This document shows positions 23,361 through 34,860 of a DNA stretch of 64,000 nt, in pieces. Every line of letters starts with the position of its first letter. Position 1 is the first letter of the stretch. Under the pieces are notes generated by a model, which saw nothing but the letters and a program-made list of their open reading frames with translations, had not been told where the DNA came from and ran no database searches. The position numbers and the translations under genes are program-made. Source of the DNA: Neurospora tetrasperma FGSC 2508 (taxonomy: Eukaryota; Ascomycota; Sordariomycetes; Sordariales; Sordariaceae); contig NW_009799099.1 of assembly GCF_000213175.1 (NCBI RefSeq), positions 4,456,051 to 4,520,050 of the forward strand. Direction: 5' to 3'.

Positions 23361-26026
23361 GTATCGGGAACCCATCAAACTCAAGGCCAAAAGACCCATC
23401 AAAAGAAACACACGTAACAGGAGAACCAGGTCTGTGCGTTCACCTCTTTCTCAGCCCCTCAGCCTCAAAAGTTTTCAGCTCGCTTGTTTCAGCCTCAGCG
23501 CCTACCTTATCTAGGATTTAGCGAACTGTGGAATATACCCAACCCCCAGGTCCCATGGGGATGGTAGAGGATGGCTCGGGGATCGGGATGAGGACACGCT
23601 ATGCTTGGCATGCAGAATGGAGTTGTGGGAGTGGAACTACTGTGCTGCTCTGTCAGTGGATGGATGGGCGGGCGCTCGCTCGCTGTCAGTCACCAGTAAC
23701 CGGCAGGTTCCTTATCTGTCGTAAGGCTGGTAGTGCTGGGCGGGCGGGGAGGGGGGAAGGGGGTCAGACGACGAACGGGGCGGGAGCTACTACGTATGTT
23801 CCTGACACGCCAAACTCCCCGGATCTACCTTACCCAAACATGGAAGCTCCCTAAGCTAAGATCTAGGCACTCTGCGGGCGGGTATGTAGTGTAGGCGGGA
23901 ACATGAGGGAGGGACTTGCATTGGTGGAAGCGAAGGGAGGGGGAGGGGAAGAAGACTGGGGAATGCTAGGAGCGGATTCATTAAGCGGCGTTAATTTATA
24001 GGGCGAATGGACATGAGATGATTTTCAATGACCACGAGAGTGGTGTTAATATGCAGCTCTGACGTCCCATATGTACATTGCCGTTGTTTAGGTTTGATTT
24101 CCTTTGTTCCATAGAGTGTTCATGTAGTGGCTTACCTTCCACCTATAATCCACCTTTATGATAGACTCATGTCTTTTCTGTTGTCACTTTGCTCGTCGAT
24201 GATTTCTTTGCAAACGATGGAACCTTCCAATGTGGTGAGAGTAGTATCTTCCCATACAAACTAACGCCCAGGGTTGACATTTTGGAAAAAAGAAAGGCAT
24301 TGTCGAAATGTACCGATCAGAACCTAGGGGCAACGAAGTCGTTGTTAGGATGCCAGGGAAAAAATAAAGCCTTCTCCTCTTTACAATTTGCCTAGCCAGA
24401 CCATTCCACACAAACTAAGACACGAAAACCCTCCGAGTATCGGTCCTATTCACATGCCAACCTAACACCCCTGAGATCCAGATCCTGGGGTGCTCTCACC
24501 TTTTTATGTGACTCACCATCATATACCAAGGACCACAATCATCAATACCGAGCACAGAAGTCACAAAAACTGAATTATAAATCGGACGCGGATTTGGAAG
24601 TGGAAGTGAACGTGAAAGTGGGAGTGTAGCAAGCACATCATTGCCCCTACGTCCCAGACTGTGAGATGGCATGAAGGCATTCCCATGCAGAGGCGGACCG
24701 AAGCCGCTCGGCCCTACATTGACGTTGCCCCGGTTCGGCGCTCTGTCAACCAGTGAGGTGACATTCTGGGGACTGGAGGTGACCGGGGTCTACCCATATT
24801 CGATGATTCGTGGATCGTGGGCCACGATTTGACCCAAAGGGGACCCGCTCAACCCCAGTTTTCAAGGTGACTTGGTCTCCATTTCGGGGCGCTGGTCGGA
24901 GTTGTTGAGAACCTCTGGAGCTGGGAGAGCCACAGCTTGCTTGTGTATGGTTCCTGCTTGTGACGAATTGGGGTGACATTCAGGAGGGGACCCGTCGTGG
25001 CAACTAGGAAACGGTTTGTTCTCACAGACTCCTCATATTGAAGAAAGGCGGCATTATATTCATCGGAGGTCAGTAAACACACGCCAACAATCAGACAATG
25101 ACAGGCGTGGTTACCAAACCTATGACAAAAACCACGTGCGAACTTCCGCGCGGCATGGAGCTCTGGCAATGCCGCAGTTAGGTTCCGGTGGAAATGGCAG
25201 AAACGGGGACTGAGTGAATGGGCAAAAAAGGAAATGGCTTGAGAATGGGTCCCCCCTGTCCTTCGAAGCTGTTGTCAGAGCTCCGTACCAGGGTACAGGG
25301 CCGGTAGTTCAGTCCAGACACCATGCCGACGACGCCAGTGGCGTCAACATCTTTGAATTTGGAAAGGGTCCAGCATTGCCGCAGCATCTGGATGCTCCGT
25401 GTCGCGAGAGTCTCGAGTGTGTCGAGCTGGAACTGAATGGCCTCGCTATGGGCAATTTCTTGGCGTGCCCCGGGCTTGGCTGGCACGGTTGCGGCCAGTC
25501 ACAGGCTCACGGCGTAACCGCAGCAGAGGGGCGCGAAAGCGGGTTTCACGCTTTTGGAGGCGGACTTTGGTTTGCTTAGAGCACCGTCGAGGGCCCAGCC
25601 ATAGCTCGCCAAGATATCCATGGAAAAGCTGGAGGACAAGGGGCCCCACCCACAAGTGTCGCCAGCGACCGACTTCGGTGACAGCATGGCAGCCAGCTCC
25701 AACTACGAATGGGTTGCGGACCAACCAGAGCGTTTGGTTTGCGGTGCGCGTTGCTCGAGTCTGGCAAACGGGAGGGAAAATTAAAAATTTGGACCCGCAT
25801 ATCGGTGACTACTCGGCAGCGTCAGACAGTCACAGACAGTCAGACGGTTGGGGATCAAAAGGTCGTAGTCTTCCGTAGCTGCTCCGTACACTGGTGCCCG
25901 CTCCTGAGCTCCGGATCTCCTCAAAAGCCAATCCCTCTCTCTTCCCATCTGACCTTTCTTCTTCTCTCCCGTCCTTCTTTCCTTCCCTCCCCATCAAATC
26001 CCATTACCCCCAAGCACTCCATCACA
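23361..26026. other. intergenic between ubc-12 and ilv-2
   Basis: No gene is supported. A minus-strand frame at 24849-25169 and a plus-strand frame at 25214-25579 are open for over 100 codons but have no domain, no ATG-centred start (minus frame) and no clear introns. I found no clear TGACTCA-type amino-acid control element upstream of ilv-2. Confidence 0.5.
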
Positions 26027-27694
26027 ATGGCCGCCCGCAACTGCACCAAGGCTCTCCGCCCCCTGGCCCGCCAATTGGCCACTCCCGCCGTCCAGCGCCG
26101 CACCTTCGTGGCTGCTGCCAGCGCTGTCCGCGCCTCCGTTGCCGTCAAGGCCGTTGCCGCTCCCGCCCGCCAGCAGGTCCGCGGTGTCAAGACCATGGAC
26201 TTCGCCGGCCACAAGGAGGAGGTTCACGGTGAGTCCAGATCCAGATCCACTTAGTCGGCAGCCATTGGGCCGAAATAACAAACAGAACTGTTTACTGACG
26301 AGCTGTCCCTACACACAGAGCGCGCTGACTGGCCCGCTGAGAAGCTCCTTGTGAGTCATTGCCATCTCAATTACACAAGTTCACCGAGCTGCCCGCAGAA
26401 ACACGTGCCCGTAGCTCCAAGCCCAGCCCTCTAGCCCAGCTATGAGCTTTCCCCGACCATGGATCATCCCAAGGGTCTGGGCGGGGCATGGCGGGGCGTG
26501 AGCAGTTCAAGCTTCACTCACAAGCTCAATTGAGTCGTTGAACTCGCATGAACTCCCATACTGACCCTTTCTCTTTTTTTCAGGACTACTTCAAGAACGA
26601 CACCCTCGCTCTCATCGGCTACGGCTCTCAGGGTCACGGCCAGGGTCTTAACCTCCGTGACAACGGCCTCAACGTCATCGTCGGTGTCCGCAAGAACGGC
26701 AAGTCCTGGGAGGACGCCATCCAGGATGGCTGGGTTCCCGGCAAGAACCTCTTCGATGTCGATGAGGCCATCTCCCGCGGCACCATCGTCATGAACCTCC
26801 TTTCCGATGCCGCTCAGTCCGAGACCTGGCCCCACATCAAGCCCCAGATCACCAAGGGCAAGGTGAGTAACCAAGCTTGTAGCGAAGATGCCATTGGGTC
26901 TTGTGGTGGCGCGAGCTAACAAACATCTCCAACAGACCCTCTACTTCTCCCACGGTTTCTCCCCCGTCTTCAAGGATCTCACCAAGGTCGAGGTCCCCAC
27001 CGACGTTGACGTCATCCTCGTCGCCCCCAAGGGCTCCGGCCGTACCGTCCGCTCCCTCTTCCGTGAGGGCCGTGGCATCAACTCCTCTTTCGCTGTCTAC
27101 CAGGACGTTACCGGCAAGGCTAAGGAGAAGGCCGTCGCTCTCGGTGTCGCCGTCGGCTCCGGCTACCTCTACGAGACCACCTTCGAGAAGGAGGTCTACT
27201 CTGACCTCTACGGTGAGCGTGGCTGCCTGATGGGTGGTATCCACGGCATGTTCCTCGCCCAGTACGAGGTCCTCCGCGAGCGCGGCCACTCCCCCAGCGA
27301 GGCTTTCAACGAGACCGTTGAGGAGGCTACCCAGTCCCTCTACCCCCTCATTGGTGCCCACGGCATGGACTGGATGTTCGACGCCTGCTCCACCACCGCC
27401 CGCCGTGGTGCTATCGACTGGACTCCCAAGTTCAAGGACGCCCTTAAGCCCGTCTTCAACAACCTCTACGACTCCGTCAAGAACGGTGACGAGACCAAGC
27501 GCTCTCTCGAGTACAACTCTCAGCCCGATTACCGTGAGCGTTACGAGGCTGAGCTCGACGAGATCCGCAACCTCGAGATCTGGCGCGCCGGCAAGGCCGT
27601 TCGGTATGTGACCTCGTCTGACCTTTTGCCACAAAGACCCCTGACTAACATTTGTTTCTCTTCTAGCTCCCTCCGTCCCGAGAACCAGAAGTAA
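26027..27694 (+). CDS. ilv-2: ketol-acid reductoisomerase, mitochondrial
   Basis: Five exons, 26027-26228, 26319-26350, 26584-26862, 26936-27603 and 27667-27694, give 402 residues. The enzyme converts acetolactate or acetohydroxybutyrate to the dihydroxy-acid with NADPH and Mg2+, the second common step of valine and isoleucine synthesis. The first 55 or so residues are Arg/Ala-rich without acidic residues, a typical mitochondrial targeting peptide. The Rossmann motif GYGSQG is at 90-95. The C-terminal knotted domain follows, with conserved Asp/Glu metal ligands in the GGIHGM...YEVL region and SDLYGERG. Exon 2 is only 32 nt and the last exon 28 nt. Codons are strongly biased to C in third position, implying high expression. 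The long antisense open frame over this gene is a by-product of that bias. The next gene converges from the other strand 436 bp away. Confidence 0.96.
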
Positions 27695-28129
27695 ACAATT
27701 GGCTTTTGATGCTTTTTGGTTGGGTCGTGATTTCTGCTTGCACGAGGGATACACAAATGATACTCCGGTAGTTGGGCAGGTTTGAAAAATAACAGATGCA
27801 CACAACACGCTGCACAGGCCGCATCATATGACTGGCCGGCCGCTGGAACGGGACGGGATACCTCTGGGAAATATGGGGGATATTAAAAAGCCTTTTCTCC
27901 GACGTCTCTTCGATTTGGTTTGTTCTGGGTTCGGTTTGTTCGGATTGTATATAATTATCTTTATGGGGGGCCTCTGCCCGGTGGCATGTCGGTCAATGAA
28001 CTTTTCTTTTTCTTTCTCTGTTCAATGGCTTGGTCTATGCATTAGTGATCTGATTCTTAGACAGCAGACGAGCTGACATTGACTTCAACTTCTAGTTCCT
28101 CTTTATATACGCTCCTCTCCTTTCCCGGT
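27695..28129. other. convergent 3' intergenic spacer
   Basis: Shared 3' region of ilv-2 (plus) and the dehydratase (minus). T-rich stretches could serve as polyadenylation signals. Nothing else is seen. Confidence 0.6.
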
Positions 28130-29627
28130 CTATTCCTCACCAAACAACCTCCCCAACGCCGCCAACTCAACATTCCCCCCGCTAAACACCACCCCCAAAT
28201 CCCACCCTTCCTCCCCCCCTTCCCTCTCCACCATACTCCTAAACTCCTCATTAAATAACGCCACCGCCAACCCCACTACCGCGCTCGGCTCAACAACAAC
28301 CTTCATCCTCTCATAAACCAGCCTCAGCGCCTTCTTGATCTCCTCCTCGCCCACACTGTACATGCCCGCCACCAGCTTCCGCTCATAGATGATACTCCAC
28401 GGATACGCCCCCAGAGGAGTCCTCAGCCCGTCGGCAATCGTCAGGGATTTGACGCTCTCGATACGAGTGCCCGAGTAGTAACCCCGACGCCCGTCGTCCG
28501 CGCCGGAGAAGGAGGGTTCGGCGCCGAAGACCAGGATTGGACCGGGGGTGGAGGGATCGGAAGGGGAGAGGTCGGAACAGGCGAGAGCGGTGCCGGAGAG
28601 GAGACCACCGCCGCCGCAAGGGCTTATTATCGCGTTAAGACGACGGTTGGTGGTGCCGGAGGTGGAGAGAGAGGCGGCGACTTGGCGTTGGAGCTCTAGG
28701 GCGGCGGTGCCTTGGCCGAGGATGATGTCTGGGTCTGTTTTGGGTTGAGGCGGGGATGTTAGTTGGTCGGTTCGGTGTTGGGGTGAAGAGGGCCTCGGCA
28801 GGGTTTGAAAATACTCTGAAGAGACTCCTAAAGAAAGGACACGTGAGAAGAAAAAGGAGAAAGGACATACGATCATAAGGCGGCACCAGCCTCGCACCCG
28901 TCTGCTCAATCACCTCCCTTGTAACTGCTTCACGCTCCGTACTCGTGCTCCCGCTAAAGGTTATGTTGGCGCCGTAATCCTTGGTGGCAGCGATCTTGGG
29001 CGGAGGCGAGATGGTCGGCATAACGATGTGCGCCGGGATGCCGTTCTCGCGGGCAGCGAGGGAAAGGGCTTGGGCATGGTTACCTTTTGGTTGTCACGTC
29101 AGTTTAGGTCTTCACGTAGCTCTACGTCTTGAACACATCGACAACTCTCATCACATCTCAGACAATCCAGACAATTCAACCTATTTCAAAGCCCCCCAAA
29201 ACCTCACATCTTCACAATCTCATGTCTCAACAACTGATATCACCTCATCATATCCAGATGAAGAAAAAAAAAAGGCAGAAATTCACAAACCAGAACTATG
29301 CGTCACTACTCCGCCCTTCCTCAACCCCTCTAACCCCTCAGTTTGCTTCAACCTCTCCACAGCATGAAACGCTCCTCTAGCCTTGAACGCGCCAATCCGC
29401 TGGAAATTCTCGCACTTGAACCAGAACCGAATCTTTGGGTTCGCCGGTCTTTCGGTAGCCTCCCATTCCGTCCCTTGCAGCTCTTCGGGAGTACGAGGGG
29501 TGGAAGCAAGTTGGTCGAGAGTGGTATTCGTGAGCACGGGTGTCTCGTGGATGTAGGGCTTTATGAGGGAGTGAGCGGCGAGGACGGAGGCACGGGTAAG
29601 GGGAGGGGTGGTGCTGGGGTCGGCCAT
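28130..29627 (-). CDS. PLP-dependent serine/threonine dehydratase or serine racemase family
   Basis: Three exons, 29627-29291, 29083-28871 and 28734-28130, give 384 residues. This fold-type II PLP enzyme is related to serine racemase, yeast Sry1 (3-hydroxyaspartate dehydratase) and catabolic threonine dehydratase. The PLP lysine lies in RIGAFKARGAF (Lys82), followed by HSSGNHAQAL, the substrate loop, which is completed only across the first intron. The phosphate-binding CGGGGLLSG loop is in the third exon. There is no C-terminal ACT-like regulatory domain, so this is not the biosynthetic ILV1-type enzyme. It ends tail-to-tail with ilv-2, but I see no evidence of co-regulation. Substrate (serine, threonine or hydroxyaspartate) cannot be decided from sequence by eye. 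Confidence 0.88.
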
Positions 29628-30604
29628 TTTGTAGGTTGGGGCTTGTCACTTTTTTGTTGATGTTAGTGGAAGGTGATGAGTGTAAGTTGACAACAAGAAG
29701 ACACTGAATGGGATAGAGAGGGATGAGTAAAGATAAAGGTTCAACTTGGTCTTAGTGCTGACACGAATACGGTTCAAAGGTGATTTCAATAGTCTTTTGT
29801 TCTAGAACTCGCTGTCAGCTTCCCGCTCCATTAAAAGTGGGGGCCCCCGAAGGAACGGAGCGGGGGCGGGTCTGGACGGCGGATGTGTGGGGTCACGGCA
29901 GGGGATCCCGATGACGGCCGATAAGGAAGATACGGCGTCTAGGTTCCTGTCATCCATCTGTGTAATCGATAAGTGCCGATACGGTATCGAGCAGCTAAAC
30001 AGTCCGCATCGAGGCCGGAGTCGGAGTGCCTATTCACATAACGGAAGTTGGAAAGTGAAGAAAGATGACCAGGAAAGGCTGTGCCATGGGTTCCTTGTGT
30101 GAAAAAGCTGAAGCATAGAAGAGTTCGAGAATACGAGAGGGTGAAGAAGGCCGATAACGGATGAGGTGATCGGATTGCCATGTGGATATTGAGCCCGAAA
30201 GGTGCGTATTACATTGCAAGGACCGCCCTGATCCGACCTTGACCAGCTCTGGAGCTTTCTTCTAGTCAAGCGTGTGTACTTACTTCGGCATGTTATCGAG
30301 GATAACTCGAACAGGAAGGTCTCCTAGTGTCTCAACTCCAAGATAACGCTTGAGAGATCTATTCAAGTCTGCAATCATGCCGAAATCTGCTGCCACGCCA
30401 ACAAAGTTCTGTTTTGTATCGGCCCATCACAGCTTGTAACCATCCCAGTCCATCATGAAACTGAAAATCATCTTTCAGTCGATAGGCCAGTGATGCCCAT
30501 ATCATTCATCCTTGAGGCCACATGCCCGAAAATACAAACACTTGTTCATTAACCATATACATCATCTAGTTCCTCGCACAAGGGAACAAACCCCACCCTC
30601 CCCT
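29628..30604. other. intergenic between the dehydratase and RPA1
   Basis: Contains the dehydratase promoter (minus strand) and the RPA1 3' region. No gene is supported. A GC-rich patch near 29840-29880 has short G/C palindromic runs. Confidence 0.55.
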
Positions 30605-32620
30605 TTACATGCTCATTTGGTTGTAAGAATTGATAAGCTCGTTGAGCTTGTTTCCTTCCATCTTGTAGTCAAGAGGCGCCACGCTCATGACCTGGTATCG
30701 AATCCTGCAACAAGCAATGTGTCAGCAACATCCATCTAAACGTGAGAATAACCCCCGATACGTACCTCTGCTGTTCACCAAATGTGTCCATCTTCGCCCT
30801 GCACCTAAAGTTCAGCTTGCGGCAGTTGGCCTGCTCAAACTCTGCGGGCAACCGCGTCTCGTCGGTCTCTCGAATCTCCATAAGTTCATCGGCCGACTTG
30901 CCCATGATGACCCGCGCCGTGTCGTCGAAGCAGCTAAGCCAAAGTTGACCTGTGTGGTCGTTGACGTTGACGCTCATAATGTAACGGTACTGAGGTCTGT
31001 CGTGGTTGATCTGGCACTTCTCGCAGCGCCAGGTACCATCACCCATATCTGTGACCTTCCTGTTACAGCCTTCGCTCCGGCACCCAGGGTAGGCAAAGTT
31101 ATCCTGCTTGATGAATACAACCGTTGCCTTGAGAGCGAAGTAATCCGGCGCCTCGTTTGTGCCAAGGTTCTCTTCCTTTACTTGTGAGATGGTCTTGGCG
31201 TCGTCCTTGCGACCGGTCGCACCACCCAAGGTCTGCATGTTGTTGTGTGTGGCGAAGGTGTTGTTCCTGCCGCTGCTATCATACCAGCCCTTGAGATGAT
31301 GGGCCTCTGGAATATCCGGATCGATGGCCATGGTGCCAGACGAAAGCAGGGACAAGCTGCGTCCACCGAAATCGCTGACCTTTGTGCCCTTGAAGGCCAC
31401 AATGGATTCAGGCTGAGCATCAAAGTTCGTGGCCGTCTTACCCCAGATGGTACAACGTACCGAGTACCCAGTGTTGTCAACAAGGGTCAGCTCGCGCTTG
31501 TCGTACGGCTTCTGTGTGGTCTTGGATACAATCTGGGTCACCTCTTGGACCTCCTTGAGAACACCAATAATATCGACAGTCGCATCCCTCTCAACATCCT
31601 GGAGCTCCTGGATGTTGACAAAGTTGAAGCGTACCTGTGGTACAGATGTCTGGTCTTCGGCCTTTTCGATCACGGTATCCCGCTCAAAGGTGAGCTCGTA
31701 GTCATTGGGGAGATTCGACCACTGCTTCTTGGCAAGTTGTACCCTGCAAGGTGTAGAAATGTAGTAAACCTGACCCTCCTGTAGCAAATCATAGAACTGG
31801 TCGACTTGGTCGTTGAATCCCGTTGCTCTAATTTCGCCACTCTCGTCAAGAAAGTTGACGCTAAAGAGCTTGCCCTCGCCGCTAGCCTTGTGCCAGGTCT
31901 TGATATCGGACTTGGAGGTGACTCTGGCCTTGATGGTCCATTTGTGCGAAAAGGGCGAGAGACCTTCAATAGGATATATCGTGCTTGATCCTTGACCCCC
32001 GCTGGCATTACGCGAGGGCATCTGGCGTGGAAACTGTGGTTTCGTGTCTTGGGTAGGTTCGCTCTTGACGCCATAGAAGCCGGTGCTGCCGAGATTGGGG
32101 TTCTGCTGTGGTTCTGCACTGCGGGGGCCAAGAGGCTGCGGATCGCCCATCTTTTCGGGGCAGCCAAGGGACTGGATAACTTCGAGATCGAGGACAATCA
32201 AGATGCTGGGTTTCAACAGTCAGTATTGTGGATTTCCCGAATTGGCGGAGGGGTAAATAGGCGTACTTTTTGCCCTTGAGACATTGAGCTTGATACTGCT
32301 TCAAGCGCACGATGCAGCCGCGTTGCAAGAGGCCATCGTGGACGAGATGGTTTGTTTGCGTGGCCATCATACATTGGACATAGTTCTTGAGGTCGCTCAG
32401 CACAATGCGGAACCTCTCCGTGGCGCCCGCGCCCCCATTCTTGGAGTCGAGGGTCTTGATCTGGAGACATTGAAGGATGGGGACGGGGAACTGTTGTTGT
32501 GCGCGATCGGGATCATTGAACATGGCGCTATAGCAAGAAGTCAGAGTCTGTCATACTACTGGATGGAAGCACACGTGAAGAAACCTACTCCAGAGCGCCC
32601 TGTGTGATTTGACCCGCCAT
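30605..32620 (-). CDS. rpa1: replication protein A large subunit (RPA70/RFA1)
   Basis: Four exons, 32620-32589, 32527-32267, 32205-30766 and 30704-30605, give 610 residues. This is the single-stranded DNA-binding subunit of the RPA heterotrimer, used in replication, repair and checkpoint signalling. The N-terminal OB domain (about 1-115, with LIVLDLEVI) is followed by a Pro/Gln-rich linker. DNA-binding domain A opens with IEGLSPFSHKWTIKARV, then domain B follows. Domain C holds the zinc ribbon C473-x4-C478-x13-C492-x2-C495. The C terminus that packs with RPA32 and RPA14 is restored by the last exon. The first coding exon (10 codons, MAGQITQGAL) was recovered from a donor at 32588 and an acceptor at 32528; a start at the later ATG would lose the conserved start of the N-terminal OB domain. 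Length equals the usual fungal size. Confidence 0.95.
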
Positions 32621-33718
32621 GTTGGGTAATGTTGGCGTCAAGCCCGTGGAGACGTTCTCGATGTTGATTTTGAGGTTGATTTATGCGTGAGTCGTGTTCG
32701 AAGATGCAAGGATTGGGCGCAGAAGTCAAGAAGGATCCGACAAGATACGGATGGATCGAGTGTGTTGGACTGATGAAGATGGTGGTCTGGAGGGGAAATT
32801 TCACACAAACAATGGACTGCAGCAGCGACGCGTTTGGCAGCGCGTCGAGGAGGGGCAAGAGTTTAATTGCTAGGCATCCACGGTCCGTGCGGAGGGCCCC
32901 AGTATGTATAGCGCGTGTAGTTTGCGTTTGCCGGGGAGTGTTGCTGCCAAGCGGTTCTGACAAGCATGGCAGTTGCCCGCCAACCCCATATCTCCACATC
33001 AAACCCCACCCGAGAGCTCAACCTTCAGCAAGTTCCAGGGGCTCAACTTCCCTCTTGGCCTCGTTAACTTCTTAAGCTTTTGGAACATGTCATGATTTCT
33101 CTGTCAGGTCTTGCAGATAGAACCCTTTTTGCTAATATATTCACACAATCATGTGATGACTGTATATAATAAGGGTATTTTTCTTCCGGTGCTGTAGGAA
33201 GACGAAAGGGAAAAGGACCTTGGGTCCCTCAAGGAAATGGAAACCGAAGACGGGGGGTAACCATTCTTGATCAGGAACCCTATCTTGAATCTTTCGGTGT
33301 GAATTGTCCCGTCTTGGGCCTGCCCTTTGCATGCCGAACGTACCCCACCTCGTCGTGGTTCCTGGCTGTCTGTGTCGATCCCATCTCCCACCCCCTCCTG
33401 ACCATCGAGGTACTCTCCTCGTACTGTAGCGCGTGCCTGCCTATGCTAGGACGAATAGAAAATATAAGAAGGAGAAGGCTCGATTGGAAGTTCCCCCGTT
33501 GCCTCAGTTAAATCCCATCCATACTTTTGTGTGTTCAGCGTTGGTTTGCCTGCAGGACGGTACACCGCTTCGACGTCCTGACCTTCCTACTTCCTGTCAT
33601 CTCTGACTTTGCTTTGTTCGCTTGTCTCCTTCTCTTTCCCTATCACTGGATACCTTACTTTCTTGCCAAACATATCCGTCGCTTTACCAAACTCGAGCTC
33701 GATAAAGACCTGATCAAA
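32621..33718. other. divergent promoter region of RPA1 and the amidohydrolase
   Basis: The two genes are transcribed away from each other across 1.1 kb. The stretch 33500-33718 is open in frame with the amidohydrolase but lacks an ATG, so I take it as 5' UTR. Nothing else is seen. Confidence 0.6.
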
Positions 33719-34860
33719 ATGGCATCATCTCCCGCCGTTTCCGTTCCCATCATCGACACCCATGTGCACCTCTATCCCCAGTCCGAGGTAGAAACCTACC
33801 AGTGGTACGCTGAAGACAATCCTCTCGCCAAGCAGCACTCCATCCAGGAATACCAGACCGCCACCGGTGCGCCTGGCAATCTTCAGGGCTACGTCGCAAT
33901 CGAGGTCGACCGCAAGAACGACAATGCTAAGGATTGGACTCACCCACTACAAGAGATCGCATGGCTTCGCCGCATCGTAACCGGCCAACCGAAGCCTGGC
34001 GAGGGCCACACGGCTGACGATGGCCGTGATTGTCTCGGAATTGTGCCGTGGGCGCCGGTTGTATTGGGCTCTGCAGAGTTGGAAAAGTATCTCGCAGCTG
34101 CGGAAAAGGAAGCCGGGCCTGAAACATGGGCCAAGGTGAAGGGTTTCCGCTACTTGCTGCAAGATAAGCCCAACGGAACAGCCCTAAGTGACGATTTTAT
34201 CGAGGGCCTGAAGCTGCTTGGCAGAAAGAAGTTCGTCTTTGACCTGGGTGTTGACCAGCACAAAAGAGGGAGAATCCAACTGGAGGAGGCGGTAGAAATG
34301 ATCGACCGTGCACACGAAGGTGTGGACGAGGAGGACAAAGTGGTATTTATCCTGAGTAAGTTTTCACCTTGACACATTCTGCATGAATTGCTTGCTAACT
34401 GATGGTTCTCATCTCAGACCACCTTTGCAAGCCAGATCTAACCATCGTCAACGTACAAACGGATCCCTCATACATCGCCTGGCGCACCGCCATGTTTACT
34501 CTCAGCAAGTGCGACCGTACCTACATGAAACTGAGCGGCTGCTTCAGCGAGATGCCCGAGTTTTTGAGGGCTCGCCCGGCCGAGGAAATTCTCTCTGCTA
34601 TCCTACCCTGGCTTGCCGTGGTGATAGCCGCCTTTGGGCCCGAACGCATCATGTTTGGCAGCGACTGGCCGGTGTGTACTCTAGGCCTTGGTGATGAAGC
34701 CTGGAAGAAGTGGCGCAGAGTGGTGGAGATGACGTGCCATATGGCTGGCTTGGGACCCGAGGCTCAGACAAGGCTCTGGGCGGAAACAGCGAGGGAAGCG
34801 TACAAACTTGATAGTCGTCCGGTCTACAAAGTCGTAGACTTAACGAGAAGCGACGAATAG
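33719..34860 (+). CDS. metal-dependent amidohydrolase (amidohydrolase 2 family)
   Basis: Two exons, 33719-34355 and 34418-34860 (62 nt intron with GCTAAC branch site), give 359 residues. The TIM-barrel hydrolase starts with IIDTHVHLYP, whose His15-x-His17 pair is the first metal site. It ends the barrel with the FGSDWPVC strand carrying the catalytic Asp. Central segments (YVAIEVD, VKGFRYLLQ) fit the amidohydrolase 2 / lactonase group, which includes fungal L-rhamnono-lactonase and 2-pyrone-4,6-dicarboxylate hydrolase relatives. There is no signal peptide, so it is probably cytosolic. The ATG at 33719 was chosen because the family motif begins 11 residues later. Substrate unknown. The N-terminal metal motif and the C-terminal Asp motif are both intact, so an active enzyme is likely. 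Confidence 0.9.

Noticed and set aside
24849-25169. 106-codon minus-strand frame with protein-like stretches
   Set aside because: No ATG start, no splice signals that would supply one, and no recognisable family; likely chance in GC-balanced DNA.
26849-27808. 319-codon minus-strand frame opposite ilv-2
   Set aside because: Shadow of a gene with extreme C-ending codon bias; no domain of its own.
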